A stretch of DNA of 64,000 nt, taken from the NCBI GenBank assembly GCA_020687485.1, contig JAJEQR010000018.1, forward strand, positions 1-64,000, in the 5' to 3' direction. Of this stretch, positions 50,775 to 58,081 are shown piece after piece; positions within the stretch are counted from its first letter, which is position 1; each line of letters starts with the position of its first letter. Both the position numbers and the translations under genes were made by a program. This stretch comes from Hominifimenecus microfluidus (GTDB taxonomy: Bacteria > Bacillota > Clostridia > Lachnospirales > Lachnospiraceae). The notes under the pieces are model-generated. The model ran no database searches and had not been told where the DNA came from. It worked only from the letters and a program-made list of their open reading frames with translations.

Positions 50775-51509
50775 TTATCGGCAATGTCCTGTAATAGCAG
50801 AAGCATCAGATTTTCCAAGAACTTTTCCAAATATGTCTAAGCGGTCGTTTTCTCCAACCTTGATAGGTGCATACTTTTCATTGAGTGAGATAAGGAAAAT
50901 TCCGTCTTTATCGTTTTGTAATTTCTTAATATAGGCTTCTCCGTTAAGAGCGAAGATGCCGATTTCTCCATTAGCAACAGATTCCTGTTGTAATACCCAT
51001 GCAATCTGACCATCGTGGAATTCAGGTTCCATACTGTCACCACTAATACGGACACCGAAAGTAGTATCTTCCGGCAGGATAGATTCATCTATGTGTACGG
51101 TCTCTTTCGGTCCGTCTACAAGGAAGTTACCGGTTCCGGCTGATACTGCATTTTCAAAAATATCAATGCTTCGGAATGGAATTATTTTAGCAGTCTGCTT
51201 TTCATACATTCCCGATGCATGGAGCAGATTAATATAGTCCATAGCTTTTTCCCTGCCTTCATCAGTAAGTGATGAAAAAGGATCAGCAGGATTTACTCCA
51301 AAATATGCTTCATACATGTTAGTAATACCAAGGATTCTACACACTTTGTAAAATATGGTAACGCTTGGTTCAGCAAGATTTCTCTCCCAGTTGGATATGG
51401 CTTTATAGGAAATGGTAATGCCTTCATTTGCAAGTTCATCAGCGAGATCCTGTTGGAGCAAGCCTTTCTTTTTTCTATATGTTGAAATGATTTCTCCGAT
51501 TGAGTACAT
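50775..51509 (-). CDS. LexA-like S24 repressor (XRE plus peptidase)
   Basis: A 244-residue self-cleaving repressor on the minus strand. Residues 1-65 are an XRE HTH (LLQQDLADELANEGITISYK, AISNWERN). The C-terminal S24 domain has the Ala124-Gly125 cleavage site (AVSAGTGNF), Ser159 (SGDSMEPEF) and Lys195 (GEAYIKKL). Such repressors sense RecA-ssDNA filaments and cleave themselves on DNA damage, turning on phage or ICE genes. It diverges from a Y-family polymerase gene across a 235-bp region with two promoters and a 14-bp palindrome. DNA-damage control of the ICE is the likely result. Confidence 0.88.
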   Translation of the reverse strand: MYSIGEIISTYRKKKGLLQQDLADELANEGITISYKAISNWERNLAEPSVTIFYKVCRILGITNMYEAYFGVNPADPFSSLTDEGREKAMDYINLLHASGMYEKQTAKIIPFRSIDIFENAVSAGTGNFLVDGPKETVHIDESILPEDTTFGVRISGDSMEPEFHDGQIAWVLQQESVANGEIGIFALNGEAYIKKLQNDKDGIFLISLNEKYAPIKVGENDRLDIFGKVLGKSDASAITGHCR

Positions 51510-51564
51510 ACATACGCCTCTTTTCTTTCATTTTGTTGATTTCAAATGTCTCTTTTCACTCCAT

Positions 51565-51593
51565 AGTATATAGCAATAGTACCAATTATTCAA
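51565..51593 (-). promoter_or_regulatory. Promoter of the S24 repressor gene
   Basis: On the minus strand TTGAAT (51593-51588), 17 bp, and TATACT (51570-51565) lie 56 bp before the start codon. Confidence 0.6.
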
Positions 51594-51620
51594 GCTAAAA
51601 ATCCAATATAATGAGAAATA

Positions 51621-51634
51621 GGACACATGTGTCC
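51621..51634. promoter_or_regulatory. 14-bp perfect palindrome, likely repressor operator
   Basis: GGACACATGTGTCC is its own reverse complement. It abuts the -35 of the polymerase promoter and lies upstream of the repressor promoter, so the S24 protein or the small XRE protein could bind here to control both directions. Confidence 0.65.
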
Positions 51635-51635
51635 G

Positions 51636-51665
51636 TTGACAGTCGATTATTCTTGGGGTTATACT
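51636..51665 (+). promoter_or_regulatory. Promoter of the Y-family polymerase operon
   Basis: A perfect TTGACA (51636-51641), 18 bp and TATACT (51660-51665). The palindromic operator ends one base before the -35, fitting repression by steric block. Confidence 0.7.
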
Positions 51666-51744
51666 ATGCCCTGTAAGAAACATTACTCATATACTTGGAC
51701 TAAAGGTTATGGTAATGACAGATTAAATGCAGGAGGTGATGCAG

Positions 51745-52995
51745 ATGGGAGACAGGGTAATACTTCATTCGGATATCAACTGTTGTTATGCCTCGATTGA
51801 GCATCTGCATCATCCGGAGCTTGCGGGAAAGCCACTGGCAGTAGGTGGTGACCCGGAGGCAAGACATGGGATTGTCTTAACAGCTGACTATATTGCCAAG
51901 AAGTACGGTGTGAAAACAGGAATGGCACTCTGGCAGGCAAAGCAGGTCTGTCCGGACATAACATTTGTTTCACCAAGAATGGACTTATATCTTCGGTTCT
52001 CAAGAATGGCACATGAGATATATGCAGAATATACGGACAGACAGGAGCCGTATGGGATTGATGAGTGCTGGCTTGATGTGACAGGGAGCAGCTCCCTTAA
52101 AGGAGATGGATTGCTTATTGCACAGGAAATCAGCAGGAGAATGAAGTCAGAGCTTGGCATCACAGTGAGTGTTGGTGTTTCTTTCAATAAGATATTTGCA
52201 AAGCTTGGTTCTGACTACAAGAAGCCTGATGCAATCACAACTATGTATAAGAGTGAGTTTAAGCAGAAGGCTTGGTCACTTCCGGTGGCAGATCTTCTAT
52301 ACGTTGGCAAAAGTACGAACAGAAAGCTTGCATTATTTGGTATTAAAACCATAGGTGATCTTGCAAGGGCAGATGAAGATGTGCTTAACAGTCACCTTGG
52401 AAAGATGGGTAGTATCTTATGGTCATTTGCTAATGGCTATGATGATTCATCTGTCAAGCTGGAGAATACCCACGCTCCAATCAAATCGGTGGGAAACAGC
52501 ACAACGACACCGAAGGATATGGTATGCGATGAGGATGTAAAGATTGTTCTTTACATTTTGGCTGAGAGTGTTGCAGCAAGACTTCGTGAGAATGGATTCC
52601 GTTGCAGAGTGGTTGAGATAAGTGTCAGGGATAATGAGTTATTCTCTTTTACCCGTCAGAAAAAGATTGACCATGCAACGAATATTACTGGAGAGATAGC
52701 TGCATACGCTTATCAGATATTTAAGGAAAACTATAACTGGAGCAAGCCGATCCGCAGTGTTGGTGTCCGAGGTGCAGATTTAGTAACAGATAATTATTGG
52801 GAACAGATTGATTTGTTCTCAAGTGTGGAGAAGCGTGAAAAGCAGATGAAGATGGATTCGGCGGTGGATGAGATACGAAAGAGATTTGGATTTTACAGTA
52901 TCCAGAGAGGACTCATGTACCGGGACAGGAGTCTGTCGGCAGTCAATGCAAAAGAAGAACACACAGTACATCCACATGGGTACTTTTCAGGTTAG
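51745..52995 (+). CDS. Y-family DNA polymerase (DinB/UmuC-like)
   Basis: A 416-residue translesion polymerase. ATG 51745 follows AGGAGGTG. The catalytic aspartate is in LHSDINCCYASIE and the Asp-Glu pair in YGIDECWLD. The thumb and little-finger regions are complete (KSVGNSTTTPKDMV; PIRSVGVRGADLV), and QIDLFSS near residue 350 is a beta-clamp-binding motif. The steric-gate pair, usually Phe-Phe or Phe-Tyr, reads Cys-Tyr. With the divergent S24 repressor this is an SOS-type mutagenesis cassette on the mobile element. A LexA-like DNA-binding protein gene and one small gene follow. Confidence 0.88.
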   Translation: MGDRVILHSDINCCYASIEHLHHPELAGKPLAVGGDPEARHGIVLTADYIAKKYGVKTGMALWQAKQVCPDITFVSPRMDLYLRFSRMAHEIYAEYTDRQEPYGIDECWLDVTGSSSLKGDGLLIAQEISRRMKSELGITVSVGVSFNKIFAKLGSDYKKPDAITTMYKSEFKQKAWSLPVADLLYVGKSTNRKLALFGIKTIGDLARADEDVLNSHLGKMGSILWSFANGYDDSSVKLENTHAPIKSVGNSTTTPKDMVCDEDVKIVLYILAESVAARLRENGFRCRVVEISVRDNELFSFTRQKKIDHATNITGEIAAYAYQIFKENYNWSKPIRSVGVRGADLVTDNYWEQIDLFSSVEKREKQMKMDSAVDEIRKRFGFYSIQRGLMYRDRSLSAVNAKEEHTVHPHGYFSG

Positions 52996-53037
52996 CAATG
53001 AGAGGTGCCAATAGAGTAAAGAAGAGGGAGGCGGAAC

Positions 53038-53280
53038 ATGAGCGAAGCAGCAAGAATTGATCTGGTAGACAGAGCACCATTGACGGAGAAGCAGCAGAAT
53101 GTGTATGAAAGCATTATGCAATATCAGAGAGTGAATGGTTATGCTCCTACTATCAGGGAGATATGCAAGATGGTAGGGGTGGCATCGACTTCAAGTGTTT
53201 ATGCACATCTGAAAATATTAGAAGATAAAGGCTATATAGCAAGGAAGATGGATGCTTCCAGAGCAATAGCAATCTTGTAA
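53038..53280 (+). CDS. LexA N-terminal DNA-binding domain without peptidase
   Basis: An 80-residue protein matching the LexA winged helix: LTEKQQNVYESIMQYQRVNG, YAPTIREICKMVGVASTSS, YAHLKILEDKGYIAR. The S24 protease half is missing and the protein ends right after the wing. It would bind SOS-type operators without being inducible by cleavage, so it may compete with LexA. The GGGAGGCGG site supports the start. It is in the polymerase operon, so it may act as feedback. Confidence 0.82.
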   Translation: MSEAARIDLVDRAPLTEKQQNVYESIMQYQRVNGYAPTIREICKMVGVASTSSVYAHLKILEDKGYIARKMDASRAIAIL

Positions 53281-53294
53281 GGAAGGTGATTACA

Positions 53295-53540
53295 TTGAGC
53301 AATAAGGTATATGTTGATGTACTTGCAGAGTTTTCAAAGGACGGACTGCTCATTCCCAAAGAGATAACATGGGAAGATGGCAGAAAGTATGAGATTACAC
53401 GAGTAAAAGACAAGCGCAGAGCAGCCAGTACAAGGGCTGGCGGCGTTGGAGAGCGTTATACCTGTGTGGTAGATGGAAAGGAAATATTCCTTTTCTATGA
53501 AGATAACAATATGTGGTTTATGGAAAGAGCTGGAGCCTGA
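53295..53540 (+). CDS. Small protein of the polymerase operon
   Basis: An 81-residue protein. TTG 53295 is chosen because GGAAGGTG lies six bases upstream. The fold looks beta-rich (SNKVYVDVLAEFSKDGLLIP, GRKYEITRVKDKR, ERYTCVVDGKEIFLFYEDNN). Similar short proteins accompany Y-family polymerase genes in Firmicutes and are of unknown function. The stop codon is inside a hairpin. Confidence 0.65.
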   Translation: MSNKVYVDVLAEFSKDGLLIPKEITWEDGRKYEITRVKDKRRAASTRAGGVGERYTCVVDGKEIFLFYEDNNMWFMERAGA

Positions 53541-53640
53541 TGTGAATGTGTGCTGACAGCACAATTCATATCAGTTGGCTTTAGATCAGCAAAGCCGGGG
53601 AATGTGCAGACATTCATCGGAACTCCCGGCAAAAGGCTTG
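53539..53640 (+). promoter_or_regulatory. Two-hairpin intergenic segment
   Basis: The first hairpin starts at the stop codon: GATGTGAAT...TGTGCT pairs with AGCACA...ATTCATATC (53539-53572). The second joins GCCGGG (53594-53599) with CCCGGC (53635-53640), enclosing AATGT/ACATT. There is no T-run after either, so they may be RNA-processing or regulatory structures. Confidence 0.4.
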
Positions 53641-53716
53641 CAAAGGTGATTTCCCTTTCCTTTACGAGTACAGAATTGTAGATTGATGATTTTGTATGAA
53701 TAAGGAGCGAACTGAA

Positions 53717-53920
53717 TTGAACAAAGAAAATGTTATAGAAATTAGATGTAAAAAATGCAACAAGTTAATGATGGAATATTTTGTATGCGGTGATGATTCC
53801 GCTGTAGCACTTCAGAATATTGGAATTAAGTGTGACAGATGCAAGCGAGTGATGATACTCAAGAAGTATTCCGAGGGAATGATGAAGGAACATTCTGAGA
53901 ATGGGACTTTCAGAATATAA
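53717..53920 (+). CDS. Com-like zinc-ribbon protein
   Basis: A 67-residue protein. TTG 53717 follows AAGGAG; ATG 53696 lacks a ribosome site. Two CxxC pairs (IRCKKCNKLMMEYF; IKCDRCKRVMI) separated by about 26 residues form a zinc ribbon very like phage Mu Com, which binds RNA to aid translation of its neighbour. Com-like genes occur on phages and ICEs. The substrate here is unknown. Confidence 0.6.
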   Translation: MNKENVIEIRCKKCNKLMMEYFVCGDDSAVALQNIGIKCDRCKRVMILKKYSEGMMKEHSENGTFRI

Positions 53921-53978
53921 CGATTGAAAATTAAATTATAGCCCACCTGATAAGGGCACATCGAAAGATGGCAGCACC

Positions 53979-54036
53979 AAAGACGCAGGGGAAACGAACA
54001 GTATTTATGATACTGGTTTCCTCGTGCGTCTTTTTT
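53979..54036 (+). terminator. Strong intrinsic terminator
   Basis: AAAGACGCA (53979-53987) pairs with TGCGTCTTT (54025-54033), with inner GGAAAC/GTTTCC and CAGTAT/ATACTG pairs, followed by TTTTTT. It closes the polymerase operon or is an attenuator for the XRE gene 55 bp further on. Confidence 0.8.
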
Positions 54037-54090
54037 AGTGCTGTAAAGGTAATCCGACTTGTTCGTTTCCAAGGGCGGCAAGGAGGATTT

Positions 54091-54438
54091 ATGAGCGGTA
54101 AAGCACAGGCAAGAGAAAAGGATTATGAGAGAGGATTACGAATTGCTGATAGAAGAAAGGCGATTGGATTGTCACAGGATGAGTTAGCTCATAGAGCTGG
54201 CATAGGCAGACAGGCATTGTCGGCTATTGAAAATGGTGGAGATTTTAAGACAAAGACATTAGATAGTCTGGCAATCGTACTTGGTGTATCTGTTGATTTC
54301 ATAATGTATGGAAAGAATGAAGAAAATTCAGAACTATTATCTGAGGCAATGGAAGTTCTTTCAGATATGGATGAATTGCAGATAAGACAGTGTCTTGCAA
54401 TGATGAAAGCGATGAAAAGCGTGTCAGTTGAAAAGTGA
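54091..54438 (+). CDS. XRE-family HTH regulator
   Basis: A 115-residue protein with AAGGAGGA before ATG 54091. The HTH covers about residues 16-70 (ADRRKAIGLSQDELAHRAGI, GRQALSAIENGGDFKTKTL, IVLGVSVDFIMYG). The C-terminal 40 residues form an acidic helix pair (LLSEAMEVLSDMDELQIRQC), perhaps for dimerisation. A perfect 18-bp palindrome just after the stop codon may be its operator for the next operon. Confidence 0.8.
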   Translation: MSGKAQAREKDYERGLRIADRRKAIGLSQDELAHRAGIGRQALSAIENGGDFKTKTLDSLAIVLGVSVDFIMYGKNEENSELLSEAMEVLSDMDELQIRQCLAMMKAMKSVSVEK

Positions 54439-54439
54439 T

Positions 54440-54457
54440 TGTCGTGTTTACACGACA
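54440..54457. promoter_or_regulatory. 18-bp perfect palindrome after the XRE gene
   Basis: TGTCGTGT, TT, ACACGACA. A related half (GTCGCCTGTACACGG) follows within 20 bases. It lies between the XRE gene and the resolvase-like gene. It could be an operator or a weak hairpin; there is no T-run. Confidence 0.5.
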
Positions 54458-54588
54458 TAATTGTCGCCTGTACACGGTCGGCAATTAAAGGCTGGCAGGA
54501 TACAATAATCATGTGCTTAAGATACAGCACACCACGAGAGTGGAGGCGCCAAAACTCTCCAATACGAAATCGTAAAGGAGATAACAAA

Positions 54589-54996
54589 ATGAATAAGAGA
54601 AACTTTAACGTAGTAGAAAACAATGAAATAGATAATCAGGAGTCTGCAAAGGGTATTGCATTTGTAAAGTCACGCAGAGCGGAACTCAATGTAGTCCAGA
54701 TGGTTGAAAGTATGCGAGATCAGGCAATATCTAATGGAGTAATAATAAATGATGCGTATTGTGATCGCTCAATGACAAGGGACTATGACAGAGAAGCTCT
54801 GAATGCTTTCTTTGCAACACTTAAAGAGGAAGATTTTGAGGTTGTAGTAGTCAGAAGCCTGAATGAGATTACCGATGACATTTATGATTTGGAAGAATTT
54901 GTTAAGACCATCACAGATATGGGCATATGGCTCTATTCTCTTGAAGTCGGTCCGGTGCCAATAACTGTATCTCATGCAGAGGACTTTGGATGCTAA
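54589..54996 (+). CDS. Resolvase-fold protein lacking catalytic residues
   Basis: A 135-residue protein with AAAGGAG before ATG 54589. The fold matches the catalytic domain of serine recombinases (AELNVVQMVESMRDQAISNG; ALNAFFATLKEEDFEVVVV, and the ending helix VKTITDMGIWLYSLE). But where active enzymes have KSLDRLGR or similar with two arginines, this one has RSLNEITDD, and the N-terminal RVST motif reads KSRR. No DNA-binding tail follows. It is probably a non-catalytic relative with a binding or regulatory role. A similar protein is at 55542. Confidence 0.65.
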   Translation: MNKRNFNVVENNEIDNQESAKGIAFVKSRRAELNVVQMVESMRDQAISNGVIINDAYCDRSMTRDYDREALNAFFATLKEEDFEVVVVRSLNEITDDIYDLEEFVKTITDMGIWLYSLEVGPVPITVSHAEDFGC

Positions 54997-55211
54997 CGGA
55001 GTCCTTTGGTAGATCGACAACAGAAAATCATTCCGGTCGGGACAAACAAGTCCCGGCTGTGAAGGATTGCAGATTTACTCAGACTGCATTTGGAACAGTA
55101 GTACATGATTCGAGAGGGAAGTGGCTTGGTCAGTATGAAACAGAAGATGCAGCTGTAGAGATGTTAAGAGAAATGGCAAAGGACGATGGAGGATATAGCG
55201 ATGAAATATGA
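54990..55211 (+). CDS. Small unrecognised protein
   Basis: A 73-residue protein starting inside the end of the resolvase-like gene and ending inside the start of the XRE gene. The central part (TQTAFGTVVHDSRGKWLGQY, then ETEDAAVEMLREMAKDD) looks globular, like a small beta-hairpin plus helix. The first 20 residues are polar and may not be translated. No family recognised. Confidence 0.5.
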   Translation: MLTESFGRSTTENHSGRDKQVPAVKDCRFTQTAFGTVVHDSRGKWLGQYETEDAAVEMLREMAKDDGGYSDEI

Positions 55212-55530
55212 TGGTTATCAAGTTGGAATCGTGATTAAGTCGTTACGAATCCAAAGAAATCTTACAAAAGAAGCCCTTGCTGCTGAGCTTGGTATTAGTG
55301 TGTCAACTATCAAAAAGTATGAGAATGGAGAACGTGCATTAAGTATCACAAACCTATTTAAGATAATTGATTATTTCAAAGTAGATGCTAATACAATCCT
55401 GAATGTGGCAGAGGGTAAGAAAGAAAATTCAATAGACTCTAGGTTGGAATTAATGGATTATAGCAGGAAGGCATATTTTCAAAAGATATTTAACGAGATG
55501 CTTGATAATGCAGAGATGCTTGTTTCATAG
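55201..55530 (+). CDS. XRE-family HTH regulator
   Basis: A 109-residue protein. ATG 55201 has GGAGG eight bases upstream. The HTH covers residues about 8-62 (VGIVIKSLRIQRNLTKEALA, AELGISVSTIKKYENGERAL, LFKIIDYFKVDANTIL). A helical tail of about 40 residues follows. It is the third XRE-type protein in this module, which suggests layered control of excision and transfer. Confidence 0.78.
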   Translation: MKYDGYQVGIVIKSLRIQRNLTKEALAAELGISVSTIKKYENGERALSITNLFKIIDYFKVDANTILNVAEGKKENSIDSRLELMDYSRKAYFQKIFNEMLDNAEMLVS

Positions 55531-55541
55531 GAGGTTTGGCT

Positions 55542-55910
55542 ATGAGAAGAAAGAAAAAGACGATTGAATGTATAGAGTATCTGTCAGTAAGTGCACCATT
55601 GGATAAAGTGGATCGCTTAGAGGACAAGCAGAGTAAATATATTCATGAGTATGTAAAAAATAAAGAATACATGATTGTTGGCACTGAACGCCGACATGGA
55701 TTTTCACAGAATGATGTGGACAGACAGTGGCATCAGATTGTGGATAAGATTAGAAAAAAGCAGGTAGATGGTGTAATAGTCGCAAACATGAGTGTTATTA
55801 CAGACAATCTTATTGACGCATTTATAAAAGTAGCGCAAGTTCAGGCTGCCGGAGGAATTATCGTTACAGTAGATGATGGCAGGCTGGCTATGCAGTTAAG
55901 GGGGTTTTAG
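55542..55910 (+). CDS. Second resolvase-fold protein lacking catalytic residues
   Basis: A 122-residue protein with TAGGAGGT before ATG 55542. The fold is like the 54589 protein and the serine-recombinase N-terminal domain: VDRLEDKQSKYIHEYVKNKE, then WHQIVDKIRKKQVDGVIVAN, MSVITDNLIDAFIKVAQ and GGIIVTVDDG. The residues in place of catalytic arginines are MSVITDN. There is no C-terminal HTH. It directly precedes the MazF gene with a 3-bp gap, so it could be part of a toxin-antitoxin or control unit. Confidence 0.62.
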   Translation: MRRKKKTIECIEYLSVSAPLDKVDRLEDKQSKYIHEYVKNKEYMIVGTERRHGFSQNDVDRQWHQIVDKIRKKQVDGVIVANMSVITDNLIDAFIKVAQVQAAGGIIVTVDDGRLAMQLRGF

Positions 55911-55913
55911 ATT

Positions 55914-56345
55914 ATGAATAAGAATAAAAAACGATATGACAAATATAAAAAGTTTGATGTTGTATATGCAGATTTTGGTCGAAATCCGCATGGTGTGCAA
56001 GGGGGAATAAGACCGGGAATTGTAGTCTCGTGTGATGCAAGTAATCATGGTGGTGCACCTCAGATTTCAGTTGTTCCATTATCATCAAAACTGAAAGATA
56101 ATCCTGTGCATGTGATAGTTGAGCCTTCAGAAATAAGAGGGCACGCATTGAGCAACAGATCTGATTTTATGCCGGAGGATATTCAAACTTTAAATAAGGG
56201 ATGTGTCCGTTTTAAGTCGGGGTACATTCCGGGAGAATCGGAGATTAGGGAAGCAATGGATAGAGCGATGATAATGCAGCTTAATCTGTTACCTGTAGCA
56301 CGCAAGATGGTATTAGAGGAATTGGAGATGAAACAAAATGGATAA
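55914..56345 (+). CDS. MazF/PemK-type endoribonuclease toxin
   Basis: A 143-residue protein. The family core is clear: KFDVVYADFGRNPHGVQGGI, RPGIVVSCD, ISVVPLSSK, VEPSEIRGHALSNRSDFMPE, IQTLNKGC. The beta-barrel, the RPG motif and the S-x-x-x-x-E(D)-type positions fit active MazF enzymes. No MazE-like antitoxin is next to it; the neighbours are the resolvase-like protein upstream and the DUF6462-like protein, which overlaps by 8 bases. One of them may be the antitoxin. It would stabilise the ICE in the host. Confidence 0.85.
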   Translation: MNKNKKRYDKYKKFDVVYADFGRNPHGVQGGIRPGIVVSCDASNHGGAPQISVVPLSSKLKDNPVHVIVEPSEIRGHALSNRSDFMPEDIQTLNKGCVRFKSGYIPGESEIREAMDRAMIMQLNLLPVARKMVLEELEMKQNG

Positions 56346-56550
56346 CAGAACGAAGAAAACAAATAACAAGAGATTTGTCAGATATCCAGAGGGTGCAGAG
56401 ATGTACTCGATGAGTTTATCAAAGTTCCAGCAGTTAGCTAAGGATGCGAAAGCATGTTATAAGATGAATAGACTGGTGCTGGTGAACCTTGATATTCTTG
56501 ATGAATATCTGGAGACATTTCATATAGAAGACGAGGAATTCTACAAATAA
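56338..56550 (+). CDS. DUF6462-like protein
   Basis: A 70-residue protein overlapping the MazF stop by 8 bases. The fold reads RYPEGAEMYSMSLSKFQQLA, KDAKACYKMNRLVLVNLDIL, DEYLETFHIEDEEF. The C-terminal half matches the partial gene at the left edge of the window and resembles 119-592 and 585-884. It is a small probable DNA-binding protein; the place between toxin and integrase fits an excisionase-like protein or an antitoxin. Confidence 0.7.
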   Translation: MDNRTKKTNNKRFVRYPEGAEMYSMSLSKFQQLAKDAKACYKMNRLVLVNLDILDEYLETFHIEDEEFYK

Positions 56551-56586
56551 ATTAAAAAGAATATGAAAGAGTTTGCATTAATATAC

Positions 56587-56615
56587 TTGACTTTATGTCG
56601 GACATAAAGTATACT
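56587..56615 (+). promoter_or_regulatory. Promoter with palindrome in its spacer (integrase operon)
   Basis: TTGACT (56587-56592), 17 bp, TATACT (56610-56615). The spacer holds the perfect palindrome TTTATGTC-G-GACATAAA (56592-56608). A dimer bound there would block RNA polymerase. The RHH protein of the first gene is the natural candidate. Confidence 0.75.
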
Positions 56616-56637
56616 ATGTTCAGATGGAGGTGATATA

Positions 56638-56811
56638 TTGGCAAAGATGGGACGACCAAAGGCTGAAAAACCTGCTGATAAGAAGGTTACAATCAGACTG
56701 AATGGTGAAGAACATGAATTGTTGCTTGAATACACCAAAAATCATAACATGACTATGACGCAAGTAGTTAAAATGGCAGTATTAGAGAAACTAATGGCTG
56801 ACCAGAAGTAA
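56638..56811 (+). CDS. Ribbon-helix-helix regulator (57 aa)
   Basis: TTG 56638 follows GGAGGTGA by six bases. The 57-residue product (MAKMGRPKAEKPADKKVTIR, LNGEEHELLLEYTKNHNMT, MTQVVKMAVLEKL) is a CopG-like RHH protein with a basic lead. It precedes the integrase gene by 34 bp in the same transcript. By position it is an autoregulator of the integrase operon, or an excisionase; similar pairs are common on Clostridia elements. Confidence 0.8.
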   Translation: MAKMGRPKAEKPADKKVTIRLNGEEHELLLEYTKNHNMTMTQVVKMAVLEKLMADQK

Positions 56812-56845
56812 TGCAGGCTCTTTTCTTTTTGAGAAAGGAGAAAAG

Positions 56846-58081
56846 ATGGCTTGTAGAAAAGATGGTAAAGGAAGAGTATTACGAAAAGGAGAGCATTATC
56901 GTAAAACTGATGGCAGGTATTCATATATTTATACTGATCCATTAGGGAAAAAAAGGACGATATATGCGAAATCTCTTGTAACACTTAGGCAGAAAGAAGA
57001 CGAACTTGTTCGTGATCAGATGGATGGATTAAATGTATATGTTGCCGGAAGTGCAGATGTGAATTTTCTGTTTGATAGATATATTTCTACCAAGACGGAG
57101 TTGCGAAGTACTACAAAGGCAAATTACTTATATACGTGGGATCATTTTATCAGGGATACGTTCGGAAAGAAAAAGATTAAGGATGTGAAGTATTCTGATG
57201 TCTTATTTTTCTATACGGATTTGATTACGAACAAAGGATTGCAGGTAAATACTTTGGAGAGTATCAATACTGTATTGCGACCTACATTTGAGCTGGCAGT
57301 ACGAGATGATATAATAAGAAGAAATCCTGTAGATGGAGCTTATGCCGAGGTGAAAAAAAGAAATGGTGGCGCTAGAAAGAGTCGAAGAGCACTGACAGTA
57401 GAGCAGCAGAGAGAGTTTATTGATTATGTTGCAAAGAATCCGTTTTTCTTCCACTGGTATCCGTTTTTTGTATTTCTGCTTGGAACTGGATGCAGAATCG
57501 GGGAGGCAATAGGCATCAGATGGGACGATGTTGATATGAAGAAACGAACAATCAATATTAACCATAGTCTTACTTATTACACAAGATCTGACAATTCATT
57601 CAAGTGTGAGTTTAGGGTTTCAGAACCTAAAACAGAAGCAGGAATAAGGACAATTCCAATGATGGGACCGGTGTATGAAGTGCTCAAGTCTGAATACCAG
57701 CGTCAGCAGGAAGAAGGTTTTTGTGTTGCAGAGGTTGATGGAATGACAAACTTTATATTTACTAATCGGTTTGGAAATCCACATAATCCGCAGGCAGTAA
57801 ATCGTGCAATCAAAAGAATCGTTGATACTCATAATGCCGAAGAAGAGGTAGAGGCAAAGAAAAAGAAGAGAGAACCTATAATGTTGCCCAGGTTTTCATG
57901 TCACATTTTTAGACACACATTTGCTTCAAGGTTTTGTGAAAACGAAACCAATGTAAAAGTTATTCAAGAAGTAATGGGACATGCTGATGTCAGCACAACC
58001 ATGAACATTTATGCGGAGGCAAATCCGGAGGTTACTAGAGAGGCTTTGGAGAAACTTGCCAAGAACATGGATGTGTTTTAG
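56846..58081 (+). CDS. int: Tyrosine integrase (Tn916 Int-like)
   Basis: A 411-residue site-specific recombinase. The arm-binding domain covers about residues 1-60 (RKTDGRYSYIYTDPLGKKRT), the core-binding domain about 70-165, and the catalytic domain 180-411. Active residues are Arg217 (GTGCRIGEA), Lys262 region, His353 and Arg356 (CHIFRHTF), His379 (VMGHADVS) and Tyr389 (TMNIYA). AGAAAGGAG precedes ATG 56846. It should excise and integrate ICE 1. As usual it lies at the element's end; the attachment site is expected in the next few hundred bases. Confidence 0.92.
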   Translation: MACRKDGKGRVLRKGEHYRKTDGRYSYIYTDPLGKKRTIYAKSLVTLRQKEDELVRDQMDGLNVYVAGSADVNFLFDRYISTKTELRSTTKANYLYTWDHFIRDTFGKKKIKDVKYSDVLFFYTDLITNKGLQVNTLESINTVLRPTFELAVRDDIIRRNPVDGAYAEVKKRNGGARKSRRALTVEQQREFIDYVAKNPFFFHWYPFFVFLLGTGCRIGEAIGIRWDDVDMKKRTININHSLTYYTRSDNSFKCEFRVSEPKTEAGIRTIPMMGPVYEVLKSEYQRQQEEGFCVAEVDGMTNFIFTNRFGNPHNPQAVNRAIKRIVDTHNAEEEVEAKKKKREPIMLPRFSCHIFRHTFASRFCENETNVKVIQEVMGHADVSTTMNIYAEANPEVTREALEKLAKNMDVF

